NCBI GenBank assembly: GCA_964558115.1
Contig: CAZLCI010000003.1
Span: 1-58,306 of the forward strand
DNA: 58,306 nt
Direction of reading: 5' to 3'
Origin: UBA3496 sp964558115
GTDB taxonomy: Bacteria > UBA8248
Of the stretch, positions 25,983-33,885 are shown in pieces (position 1 is the stretch's first letter; each line of letters begins with the position of its first letter). Below the pieces are notes generated by a model. The model saw only the letters and a list, made by a program, of their open reading frames with translations, had not been told where the DNA came from and made no database searches. The translations under genes and the position numbers were made by a program.

Positions 25983-27152
25983 CTAGTTGATAATTTCCTT
26001 TTTTCGTAATTCTGAAATTGCCTCTTTGCTTTTGCCGTATTCTAGTAGAATTTCTTTGGTGTGTTCCCCTAAAACAGGAGAGGGTGTTCTTATAACACCA
26101 GGAGTCAAAGAAAGTTTTGGAGGAAACCCCAAAACCTTTACATGACCTGCATTAGGATGTTCTATCTCAACACACATATTTCGGGCTTGGATTTGTGGAT
26201 GTGAAAATGTTTCCTGCATATTTAAAATAGGGCCGCAGGGGACTTTTGCTTCGTCTAAAATTTTTATCCACTCATCTCTATTTTTCTTCATAAACTCTAA
26301 CTCAAGATCCTTCGCAAGCTGCTTATAATTTTCTGTTCGAGACGAATTCTCCGCATAATCTGGGTGCGTTAAAAATTCTTCTCTTTTAATCGCTTCACAT
26401 AATCTTTCCCAGCTTTTTTGATTTGCAGCACCTAAAACTAAATAACCATCCTTGCATTTTATCGCCTGGTATGGAGCTGTCATTTCATGAGCGGAACCTC
26501 GGGGAATAGGGATTTCTCCTGTCGGAAAAAACTGAGAAGCTGCCCAAAAAGTATACCCAAGCCCTGAATCTGTAAGCGAAGTGTCAATAAACTGTCCTAA
26601 ACCTGTTTTTTGTTTATGTATGTATGCAGACAAGACAGAAAATGCTGTATAGATTCCAGCATTTAAATCACAAATTGGAACTGGTATTTTAGAAGGAGTT
26701 CCTCCTTGCTCTCCAGTAAAGCTCATTAAACTAGAAAGCCCCTGGGACACTAAATCAAAACCACCTTTTTTAGAAAAAGGTCCCGTTTTTCCATATCCTG
26801 AAATGGAAGCATAAATAATCGAATTGTTTATGATTTTAAGATCATTATAACCTAACCCCATCCTATCGAGGGTTCCAGGCCTTAAATTTTCTATAAATAC
26901 ATCAACTTTTTTTATTAATTCCTTTAAAAGTTTTATTCCTGACTCTTTCTTTAGGTTTAAAACTATACTTCGTTTGTTCCGATTAAGATTCATAAAGCCA
27001 TGTCCTTCACCACCGTCAAAGTAACGACCCATATCTCTTGCTGTATCTCCGCCATCTGGGTTTTCTACTTTAATTACATCGGCACCCATGTCTGCTAATA
27101 AACAACCACAAAATGGACCTGCCATCACCTGACAAACTTCTATTACCTTCAT
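25983..27152 (-). CDS. CaiB/BaiF family CoA-transferase, possible non-ATG start
   Basis: A family III CoA-transferase of at least 389 residues, a paralogue of the one at 21853-23052. KVIEVCQVMAGPFCGCLLADMG is the family N-terminus and the C-terminus HTKEILLEYGKSKEAI is complete. The frame stays open upstream of ATG 27152, and the codons just before it (encoding ALDG) match the usual family lead-in. A strong AGGGAG (27194-27189) lies six bases before an ATC (27182-27180), with an ATA in between, while no good site precedes the ATG. Translation may therefore begin about ten codons earlier from a rare start codon. It overlaps or abuts the crotonase stop. Confidence 0.87.
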   Translation of the reverse strand: MKVIEVCQVMAGPFCGCLLADMGADVIKVENPDGGDTARDMGRYFDGGEGHGFMNLNRNKRSIVLNLKKESGIKLLKELIKKVDVFIENLRPGTLDRMGLGYNDLKIINNSIIYASISGYGKTGPFSKKGGFDLVSQGLSSLMSFTGEQGGTPSKIPVPICDLNAGIYTAFSVLSAYIHKQKTGLGQFIDTSLTDSGLGYTFWAASQFFPTGEIPIPRGSAHEMTAPYQAIKCKDGYLVLGAANQKSWERLCEAIKREEFLTHPDYAENSSRTENYKQLAKDLELEFMKKNRDEWIKILDEAKVPCGPILNMQETFSHPQIQARNMCVEIEHPNAGHVKVLGFPPKLSLTPGVIRTPSPVLGEHTKEILLEYGKSKEAISELRKKEIIN

Positions 27153-27184
27153 TCCATCTAAAGCACCCTGGGTCTCTTCGATTT

Positions 27185-27985
27185 CTATCTCCCTTTAAAT
27201 TCTGGTTTTCTTTTTTCAAGGAAAGCCGTAACACCCTCTTTAAAATCTTCTGTGTCAAAACATTCAAATTCTTCACTTAGATTTTTTTCTGACAATGAAT
27301 CCAAGCTTCCATCTAATAAAATTCGATCTATAAAACTTTTATGCCACATATGTGCCAATGGAGACAAAGAAGCGATCCTCTCTGCTAAGTCATATGTAGT
27401 CTTTTCAACTTCAATGTCAGGGACAATTTGAGTCAAAAATCCGGCAGAAAACATTTCTTTAGAAGTAAAAAGTCTACCCGTGAAAAGCATTTCTATTGTT
27501 TTTGTTGGTCCAATTTTTTGAACAAAATGTTTTAATTCTGAATGCCCTGCTACCAATCCTAATTTAGCTGCTGGAATTCCAAACATGCTGCTCTCTCCAG
27601 ATATTCTTAAGTCCGTAGTGGCAGCCAACTCTATTCCGCCACCTATACAATAACCTTGTATTAAAGAAAGAACGGGTTTTGGGAAGTCACTAACCGATTT
27701 TAATCCTTGCAAAAATCCTGAGGATGCATAATTTTGGGCTTGCTTTGAGTTAAAACGTTCTTCTGCAAATCTTGAAATGTCAGCGCCAGAAGAAAAGGCT
27801 TTATCTCCTTCTCCTTTAAAAACAACAACACGGACAGAAGAATCATCAGACAACCCCGACATAACTTTTTTAATTTCTGCCCACATTTCTAGCTCTATTG
27901 CGTTCATTCTATCAGGAGCGTTAATTATTACAGTCGCAATTGACCCTTTTTTATCACAAATAATCTTGTCTGAGCTTAAACTCAT
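27185..27985 (-). CDS. Enoyl-CoA hydratase/isomerase (crotonase) family
   Basis: A 266-residue crotonase-fold protein. The two oxyanion-hole loops are GDKAFSSGADISRFAEE (about residues 60-76) and GYCIGGGIELAATTDLRIS (about 107-125). The position of the catalytic glutamates is less standard: the third segment reads FGIPAAKLGLVAGHSELKHF, with Ala instead of the usual Glu after Pro, so it may be an isomerase, a decarboxylase-type or other crotonase rather than a hydratase. It is upstream of and probably coupled to the CoA-transferase gene, a common pairing in carnitine-like or acyl-CoA catabolic operons. Confidence 0.88.
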   Translation of the reverse strand: MSLSSDKIICDKKGSIATVIINAPDRMNAIELEMWAEIKKVMSGLSDDSSVRVVVFKGEGDKAFSSGADISRFAEERFNSKQAQNYASSGFLQGLKSVSDFPKPVLSLIQGYCIGGGIELAATTDLRISGESSMFGIPAAKLGLVAGHSELKHFVQKIGPTKTIEMLFTGRLFTSKEMFSAGFLTQIVPDIEVEKTTYDLAERIASLSPLAHMWHKSFIDRILLDGSLDSLSEKNLSEEFECFDTEDFKEGVTAFLEKRKPEFKGR

Positions 27986-28139
27986 TTATTTAACATCCTC
28001 CAAAATTAAACTTTAATAATTTCTAACAGGAATTTCAAAAAAGAAGTACAAAAAGATTTAGATAAAAAATAGCGCGTTCTAAAAAACGAGAAAATATGAA
28101 AAGGCTATCAAAACATTAAGCATTAAAAAAATTAAAAAA

Positions 28140-28355
28140 CTAGTTTGTAGAATCATTAAATTCTTCTAACCACGCCATTTGTATGGATTCGAGCTTTCCT
28201 TCAGTTGATTTCATTGCATCATCATTAAAATTTTCCAGTTCACAAACCCAGTCATGTAAATCTGTAAAACGTACTGTGAGTGGATTAACATTAGGCATTT
28301 TTTCGAATAATTCTATTGCTATATCCTCAGCATCATCCCAGCCAAATTGTTCCAA
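28140..28355 (-). CDS. iscX: Fe-S assembly protein IscX
   Basis: A 71-residue acidic protein matching IscX (YfhJ): WDDAEDIAIELFEKMPNVNPLTVRF and the LHDWVCELENFND segment are diagnostic. IscX binds IscS and adjusts the rate of cluster assembly. It is the last gene of the isc operon, after fdx, as in gammaproteobacteria. Confidence 0.95.
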   Translation of the reverse strand: MEQFGWDDAEDIAIELFEKMPNVNPLTVRFTDLHDWVCELENFNDDAMKSTEGKLESIQMAWLEEFNDSTN

Positions 28356-28372
28356 TTTAAAAACTCTCCTTT

Positions 28373-28717
28373 TTAAGCATGAGCTGCATCTGGCCCTTCT
28401 TGGACTAAATTCACATTCCAGAATGGAATCTCGACTTTAATTAACTCTGCTGTCTCTTCTTGCAAAACAGCCTGGCAAGCTAATCTGCTACAAAGTTCTA
28501 AGTCTCTAGCATCATCTAATTGATCTTCTTCATCTTCGGTTGCTTCATTGAAGCTATCTATTCCCGCCCGAATTTTTACGTGACAAGTGGAACAGGCGCA
28601 AACTCCACCACAAGCATGATCTAAATCTATTCCATTACCTAGAGCCGCTTCTAAAATATTTTCTCCAACTTTTATTTCAATTGTTTTTTCTTCTTCTCTT
28701 ATAAAAAGTTTTGCCAC
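28373..28717 (-). CDS. fdx: Isc-type [2Fe-2S] ferredoxin
   Basis: A 114-residue adrenodoxin-type ferredoxin. The cluster ligands are in CGGVCACSTCHVKI (about residues 36-49) and C in LCSRLACQAVL (about 83); the pattern C-x5-C-x2-C is kept. It gives electrons for sulfur reduction during IscU cluster assembly. Placed between hscA and iscX as expected. Confidence 0.95.
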   Translation of the reverse strand: MAKLFIREEEKTIEIKVGENILEAALGNGIDLDHACGGVCACSTCHVKIRAGIDSFNEATEDEEDQLDDARDLELCSRLACQAVLQEETAELIKVEIPFWNVNLVQEGPDAAHA

Positions 28718-28755
28718 ATGACCCCCTTTAGCCCAATGAAAGATAAAATATCCGA

Positions 28756-30597
28756 TTAATCTTTAAGAGCTTCACTTAATTTCCTGTTTTCAAGCGCAGA
28801 CTTAAGAACATCGTCCATAATTTGATCCGCAAACGGCATTGTTGTTTCATTTAATAAGTCAATTTTTTTACGAATAGCGACGGGATCTTCTCCCGTACAT
28901 TCTTTCTCAAGTTCACTAATTACACGTTTAATTTTTTTAATGTCTTCATCACTAATTTTTATTTTACCTATATTATCAAGAGCTCGAATTGTTGCAACGA
29001 GAATTGTGTGTGCTTCGTTCTTAGATTCCAATAATTGACGCATACGTATGTCTTCTTCCGCAAACTCAAATGATTCTAATAAAATTTTTTCTACTTTTTC
29101 ATCCGTCAAACCATATGAAGGTTGTACTTCTATAGTTGTAGCCTTGCCACTCCTGAGGTCTCTTGCGGTTACATTAAGTATTCCATTTGCATCTATCAGA
29201 AATGTTACTTCAACCCTAGGAATTCCAGCTGCGACAGGATCAATTTTTAAACGGAATCTAGATAAAGATCTATTGTCATTTACTAATTCTCTCTCCCCTT
29301 GAAGTACATGAATATTAACTCCTGTCTGATTGTCTTCAGAAGTAGTGTATATTTCCTTCGCGCTAGCGGGAATGGTAGTATTCCTAGGTATAATCCAACC
29401 CATTGTTCCACCTAAAGTTTCAATCCCTAAGGAAAGAGGTGTTACATCGAGCAAAAGGATGTCTTTTCTGTCACCAGATAAAATTTGGCCTTGAACTGCC
29501 GCTCCTAGCGCTACAACTTCATCGGGATTAATATCAGAATGTGATTTGATTGAAAAAAACTTCTCTGCTGCTTCTTTTACTATTGGCATACGTGTTGAAC
29601 CACCGACTAAAATCAATTCATCAACATCTTTTTTTGTTAAATTTCCGTCTAAAAGAACTTTTTCACATGCATCTAACGTTCGTTTAATAATCGGATTAAA
29701 AATCGATTCCAGTTCTTGGCGTGTAATCTCAATTTCGAACTTTTTGTTAATTTTTGGCAAATTGTCAATAATTATTTTTTTAGAATTACGTTCTAAATTC
29801 GAAAAAGAAATTTTTGTTTCCTCTGCTAAAAGAATCAACCTGGAAACCCCTTCAGGAGTATCATGTAAATCAATAGAAAATAGATTTTTTAATTTGTCAT
29901 TTATCAATTCTGATAATAGTCTATCAAAATCATCTCCTCCTAAATGTGTGTCTCCACCTGTAGACAAAACTTCAAAAATCCCATTTTTAACACGTAAAAT
30001 CGAGATATCGAAAGTGCCGCCACCCAAATCAAAAACAGCAATAACGCCGCGATTTTTTTCATGAAGACCATAAGCAAGGGATGCAGCAGTAGGCTCATTT
30101 ATAATTCGAAGTACATCAAGTCCTGCCAACCTTCCCGCATCTTTTGTAGCCTGTCTTTGAGAATCGTTAAAATATGCTGGTACTGTAATCACTGCTTTTG
30201 TAATTGTTCTTCGTAAAGATTTTTCAGCTCTTGCCTTTAAAGATCTTAATATTATTGAGCTTATTTCTGGTCCACTATATGATTTTCCTCTAGCCTTAAC
30301 ATGAACAACTTCTTTTTCATTAGGATCAATTTCAAAGGGAATAAAACTAAGTTCATTTTTAACATCATCAAAACCTTTCCCCATAAACCGTTTTACCGAA
30401 AAAACTGTACTCCGACTGTTTGTTTTTCGGGATTCTAGAGCTTCGTAACCAGATAAAACGCGATCATTATAAAAAGATACTACTGAAGGAAAAATATTAT
30501 CTTCACCATCAGAAGAAATAATAAAGGGGCCGTCATTATTAGCATAAGCGACTAAACTGTTGGTTGTTCCTAAATCAATACCAATTATATCATTCAC
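28756..30597 (-). CDS. hscA: Fe-S assembly chaperone HscA (Hsp70 family)
   Basis: A 613-residue specialised Hsp70. The ATPase domain opens GIDLGTTNSLVAYA and has FDLGGGTFDISIL (about residue 192) and VGGSTRMPIV (about 330); the substrate-binding domain begins near 390 with LLLDVTPLSLGIETLGG. HscA with HscB helps IscU hand over its cluster. It is followed by fdx and starts just after hscB, so the assignment as HscA rather than DnaK rests on operon position and length. It is in the same frame order as in E. coli. Confidence 0.95.
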   Translation of the reverse strand: MNDIIGIDLGTTNSLVAYANNDGPFIISSDGEDNIFPSVVSFYNDRVLSGYEALESRKTNSRSTVFSVKRFMGKGFDDVKNELSFIPFEIDPNEKEVVHVKARGKSYSGPEISSIILRSLKARAEKSLRRTITKAVITVPAYFNDSQRQATKDAGRLAGLDVLRIINEPTAASLAYGLHEKNRGVIAVFDLGGGTFDISILRVKNGIFEVLSTGGDTHLGGDDFDRLLSELINDKLKNLFSIDLHDTPEGVSRLILLAEETKISFSNLERNSKKIIIDNLPKINKKFEIEITRQELESIFNPIIKRTLDACEKVLLDGNLTKKDVDELILVGGSTRMPIVKEAAEKFFSIKSHSDINPDEVVALGAAVQGQILSGDRKDILLLDVTPLSLGIETLGGTMGWIIPRNTTIPASAKEIYTTSEDNQTGVNIHVLQGERELVNDNRSLSRFRLKIDPVAAGIPRVEVTFLIDANGILNVTARDLRSGKATTIEVQPSYGLTDEKVEKILLESFEFAEEDIRMRQLLESKNEAHTILVATIRALDNIGKIKISDEDIKKIKRVISELEKECTGEDPVAIRKKIDLLNETTMPFADQIMDDVLKSALENRKLSEALKD

Positions 30598-30598
30598 T

Positions 30599-31225
30599 TT
30601 AAGAACCCATTGCCCTGTCTAAACTTAATAAAATATTTTCAATATAATTTCTCAGACTTAACACTAATCTAATTTTTTGTATTAGTTCATCATCTGACAA
30701 ATATTGTGCCTCTGTTCGTTCATCCCAAGCTTTAGCATATTCTTCTAGGATTTCATTTTGCGATTTTCTGAAAGTTTCAAAACATTCTTTCGCAGCTAAA
30801 ACCCGTTTTTTCAGTTCTTCCGCTTTATCTTCTTCAAGACAACATTCAAGTTCCGCGGCTGTCTCCTGTGCTTCTAAAATTTCTTCTAACAAATCTGCGG
30901 GAGGATTAGAATCGTTTTCTTTTAACTTCCCGTTTTCTAGCTCTACTAAGTAGATCATTCGAAGAATACGGTTGCCCAATACTCTCTTTGCTTCATTGAT
31001 TCTGGTAGTAGCATCTAAACTTCTTATTTTTTCCGTTGTATTCGCATTTTGAAAAAAATCGGGATGTAATTGTTTACTTAAATCAAAAAAAACTTTTTCT
31101 AAAATACTAGAATCTATATTCATCTTTCTTGGTAAACCTAAAAGAGAAAAATGATCTATTTCATTGGGAATAGCTTTTATTGAGCCATTCTTATTGAATA
31201 AATGAAAAGAATTAGATTCCAGCAA
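30599..31225 (-). CDS. hscB: J-domain co-chaperone HscB
   Basis: A 208-residue co-chaperone. The J-domain is at about residues 24-95 with the HPD tripeptide in KQLHPDFFQ (about 53-57); the C-terminal three-helix domain (about 105-205) binds IscU. HscB stimulates the HscA ATPase. Length is slightly above the E. coli form. The stop codon is one base from the hscA start. About 100 bases with a strong hairpin separate it from iscA. Confidence 0.92.
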   Translation of the reverse strand: MLESNSFHLFNKNGSIKAIPNEIDHFSLLGLPRKMNIDSSILEKVFFDLSKQLHPDFFQNANTTEKIRSLDATTRINEAKRVLGNRILRMIYLVELENGKLKENDSNPPADLLEEILEAQETAAELECCLEEDKAEELKKRVLAAKECFETFRKSQNEILEEYAKAWDERTEAQYLSDDELIQKIRLVLSLRNYIENILLSLDRAMGS

Positions 31226-31271
31226 AAAATTCTCCTCTTACATCCTTTTTCTAAAATGTTGCATCTTAATT

Positions 31272-31312
31272 AAAAAACGCGCCGCGTTAAAGTTAATAAG
31301 CGCGTCGCGTTT
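31272..31312 (-). terminator. Terminator-like hairpin inside the isc operon
   Basis: Minus-strand hairpin with arms 31312-31301 and 31286-31275: seven base pairs, one mismatch (31305/31282), four more GC pairs, and a 14-base loop. A run of six T (31277-31272) follows and partly forms the stem end. The GC-rich stem is very unusual in this AT-rich sequence. It lies between iscA and hscB, so it could partly terminate the transcript or stabilise the upstream iscRSUA part. Confidence 0.75.
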
Positions 31313-31326
31313 CCTAAAAAATATCT

Positions 31327-31683
31327 CTATGCGGAAAAACTTTCCCCACAACCACAAGATTGTCGTGCATTTGGATTTTTAAAAGTGAATCCTTGTCCAT
31401 TCAGCCCATCCTCAAAATCCAAAATAGTTCCAGCCAGGAAAATAAGACTTTTTTTATCAATAACAAAGGAAACGCTACTATTTTCGATCACTTGATCTAT
31501 AAGCGGATTTGTTTTTTCTTTGTTTTCAAATCTAAGAACGTAAGAAAGACCTGAACATCCACCACCTTTAACGCCAACTCGGACAACTTGATCTGAATTG
31601 CCCTCTTTTTCCATTAATCTCTTAGCATTAGAAACTGCTTTCTCTGTTATTTCTATAGTTCTGTTTTTGTCAACTACGCTCAA
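31327..31683 (-). CDS. iscA: A-type Fe-S carrier IscA
   Basis: A 118-residue HesB/IscA family protein. The three conserved cysteines are C in KGGGCSGLSYVL (about residue 43) and the CGCG pair near the C-terminus. It carries nascent clusters or iron to target proteins. Order iscR-iscS-iscU-iscA is standard. It starts 24 bases after iscU. Confidence 0.95.
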   Translation of the reverse strand: MSVVDKNRTIEITEKAVSNAKRLMEKEGNSDQVVRVGVKGGGCSGLSYVLRFENKEKTNPLIDQVIENSSVSFVIDKKSLIFLAGTILDFEDGLNGQGFTFKNPNARQSCGCGESFSA

Positions 31684-31707
31684 AGGTATCCCTTTCTAAA
31701 ATCAGCT

Positions 31708-32118
31708 TTAATGATGTCCTTCGTGTTCAACTTCTTCTATTCCATTTTTAGAGCGATAATCATTTAAGGCTGTTTTTATCGCGTCTTCTGCCAAAACTGA
31801 GCAATGAATTTTTACTGGAGGAAGATTTAGCTCTTCAACTATCTGTGTATTTTGTATTTCATGGGCTTCATCTAGATTTTTCCCTTTTAGCCACTCAGTG
31901 GCAAGAGAACTAGAGGCAATAGCACTTCCGCAGCCAAAAGTTTTAAATTTCGCGTCTTCTATAACACCACTATCATTAACTTTTATTTGCAATTTCATCA
32001 CATCACCACATTCCGGCGCACCAACAATTCCAGTTCCTACGGTTTTATCGCCTTTATCCAATGAACCAACATTACGCGGATTATTGTAATGATCTACAAC
32101 TTTGTCACTATAAGCCAT
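31708..32118 (-). CDS. iscU: Fe-S cluster scaffold IscU
   Basis: A 136-residue scaffold on which [2Fe-2S] clusters are built. The ligand cysteines are in GAPECGDVMKL (about residue 37), KTFGCGSAIAS (about 63) and VKIHCSVLAEDAI (about 106), and the Asp next to the first is present. The LPPVKIHC motif is the HscA-binding site (LPPVK). The last eight residues are His/Glu-rich. Confidence 0.97.
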   Translation of the reverse strand: MAYSDKVVDHYNNPRNVGSLDKGDKTVGTGIVGAPECGDVMKLQIKVNDSGVIEDAKFKTFGCGSAIASSSLATEWLKGKNLDEAHEIQNTQIVEELNLPPVKIHCSVLAEDAIKTALNDYRSKNGIEEVEHEGHH

Positions 32119-32161
32119 TTTAAAAAACCTCCTGTCTTAGATATAGTTTTTGATCATTTAA

Positions 32162-33382
32162 TTAATGGGATTGCCATTCAACTTTTGAAAGATCCACTCC
32201 CTCTTTAACCATTTCATAAAGGGGGCTCATCTCTCTTAGTCTCTTCACTATAGAGGCTGTCTTTTCAGCCACATAATCTATTTCTTCTTCAGTAGAGAAG
32301 CGCCCAAAGCCATATCTAATCGAAGAATGCGCTAACTCATCACCTTTTCCCATGGATTTTAAAACATAGCTTGGCTCTAGACTAGCAGAAGTACATGCGG
32401 ATCCAGAAGAAACCGCTACATCGCTAAGCCCCATTATCAGAGATTCTCCCTCAACATAAGGATAACTAATATTTAAATTTCCTGGCAAACGATTTGTTTC
32501 ATGTCCATTTACATAAACTTCTTCTAAACTTTCGAAAATTATAGACCTAAATTTCTCTCGCAAATTAGTGAGGCGAATTGTTTCACTTTCCATTTCTTCC
32601 GAACATAACTCTGCTGCTTTTCCAAATCCAACAATACCAGAAACGTTTAAAGTTCCAGAGCGCATCCCTCGTTCGTGTCCTCCGCCATCAATGATAGCCG
32701 AAAGACGAACTCTAGGCTTTCTTCTTCTAACATAAAGCATCCCTATACCCTTTGGGCCATATACCTTATGGGCGGTTGCAGATAAAAGATCTATGCCCAT
32801 TTCATTAACATCTATTGGAACTTTACCAAAACCTTGAGTTGCATCTGTATGAAAGAGTATTCCTTTCTCATGACAAAATTTACCTATTTCTTGAATCGGA
32901 TTAATAACACCTATTTCATTATTCGCGTGCATAATAGAAACCAAAATCGTATCTTCCCTAATTGCATCCTCTATCATTTTAAGAGAAGTAATTCCATCAT
33001 CTGGAGGATCAATGTAAGTCACATCAAATCCCCATGTTTCAAGTCTCTTCGCAGAATCAATGATAGCTTTATGTTCTATGGAAGATGTAACTATATGGTT
33101 CCCCTTGCTCTTATACATTTCAGCAACGCCTTTTAGGGCCATATTATCGGACTCAGTAGCTCCGCTTGTAAAAATTATCTCCCTTGGATCGGCATTTATA
33201 ACATTTGCGATTTGTTCTCTTGCCTTATCAACAGCTTTTTCAGCTTCCCATCCATAACTGTGGTTTCTGCTAGCTGCGTTACCAAAAGTATCCGTAAAAT
33301 AAGGCGTCATTGCCTCAAGTACTCTAGGATCCATTGGCGTCGTTGCTTGGTAGTCCATATAAATTGGGAACTTCAGGCTCAT
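32162..33382 (-). CDS. iscS: Cysteine desulfurase IscS
   Basis: A 406-residue PLP enzyme that takes sulfur from L-cysteine and passes it to IscU and other acceptors. The PLP lysine is in LLSATAHKVYGPKGIGML (about residue 206) and the mobile catalytic cysteine in SSGSACTSASLEPS (about 328). Group I length. Its start overlaps the iscR stop by four bases. In selenoprotein-making cells IscS-type enzymes can also feed selenium to SelD, which may matter here given the two Sec genes. Confidence 0.97.
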   Translation of the reverse strand: MSLKFPIYMDYQATTPMDPRVLEAMTPYFTDTFGNAASRNHSYGWEAEKAVDKAREQIANVINADPREIIFTSGATESDNMALKGVAEMYKSKGNHIVTSSIEHKAIIDSAKRLETWGFDVTYIDPPDDGITSLKMIEDAIREDTILVSIMHANNEIGVINPIQEIGKFCHEKGILFHTDATQGFGKVPIDVNEMGIDLLSATAHKVYGPKGIGMLYVRRRKPRVRLSAIIDGGGHERGMRSGTLNVSGIVGFGKAAELCSEEMESETIRLTNLREKFRSIIFESLEEVYVNGHETNRLPGNLNISYPYVEGESLIMGLSDVAVSSGSACTSASLEPSYVLKSMGKGDELAHSSIRYGFGRFSTEEEIDYVAEKTASIVKRLREMSPLYEMVKEGVDLSKVEWQSH

Positions 33383-33807
33383 TTTATTTCTCCCGCCGGC
33401 ACACCGGCCATATCAAAAATAGTCATCCCTTCAAGTAATTCCGTTATTCTACCTTGAAGTTGCCCCATAGGATGAAAGATAGAGCAATTTCTGTACTGTT
33501 CACAGTCATCAGCATTTGTAATCTGACAACTTGTTATGGCAATTGGTCCTTCTATTGCCCTTACAACCTCTGCTATCGTAATTGTATCTGGCTCCTTTGC
33601 TAATACGTACCCTCCTTTTGGACCATTTTTTGATTCTACAAGCCCTTTTTTAGCCAATAATTGCATTGTTTTAGCAAGTAACTCAGAAGGCAAGGCACAT
33701 GCCTGCGCTATAGTTTTCGCATTTGTTGCGTTATCATTTTCAAAGTGGGTTGCAAGATAATGCAAGGCCATTAGGCCATAATCTGTTTGTTTTGTAAAAG
33801 CAAGCAA
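33379..33807 (-). CDS. iscR: Rrf2-family regulator IscR
   Basis: A 142-residue winged-helix Rrf2 regulator. The DNA-binding domain is at about residues 1-80 (TKQTDYGLMALHYLA, LPSELLAKTMQLLAKKGLVES). Three cysteines for a [2Fe-2S] cluster are in CQITNADDCEQYRNCSIF (about 94-111), with His right after. The spacing is a little longer between the first two than in E. coli IscR. It heads the isc operon and is expected to repress it when its cluster is full; a matching operator is seen just upstream. Confidence 0.93.
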   Translation of the reverse strand: MLAFTKQTDYGLMALHYLATHFENDNATNAKTIAQACALPSELLAKTMQLLAKKGLVESKNGPKGGYVLAKEPDTITIAEVVRAIEGPIAITSCQITNADDCEQYRNCSIFHPMGQLQGRITELLEGMTIFDMAGVPAGEIK

Positions 33808-33820
33808 AAATATCTCCTTA

Positions 33821-33847
33821 TTAGTACGACCAAACTAGTCGCATTAA
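33821..33847. promoter_or_regulatory. IscR-type operator at the isc promoter
   Basis: An imperfect palindrome, GACTA-GTT-TGGTC on the minus strand inside 33847-33821, close to the known type 1 IscR site (GACTr-www-yAGTC with AT-rich flanks). It lies just downstream of or overlapping the -10 box and 14 bases before the iscR start, a position that fits autorepression. Confidence 0.65.
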
Positions 33848-33871
33848 TCACTATAATGTATAATTTGTCAA
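33843..33871 (-). promoter_or_regulatory. Probable isc operon promoter
   Basis: TTGACA (33871-33866), a perfect -35 box on the minus strand, a 17-base spacer and ATTAAT (33848-33843) as a weak -10. The IscR-like palindrome overlaps its downstream end. Confidence 0.55.
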
Positions 33872-33885
33872 GTATTTAACTGAAG

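Noticed and set aside
28017..28139. Gene or RNA in the crotonase-iscX gap
   Set aside because: About 120 AT-rich bases with no frame, no clear hairpin and T-run, and no family-like sequence.
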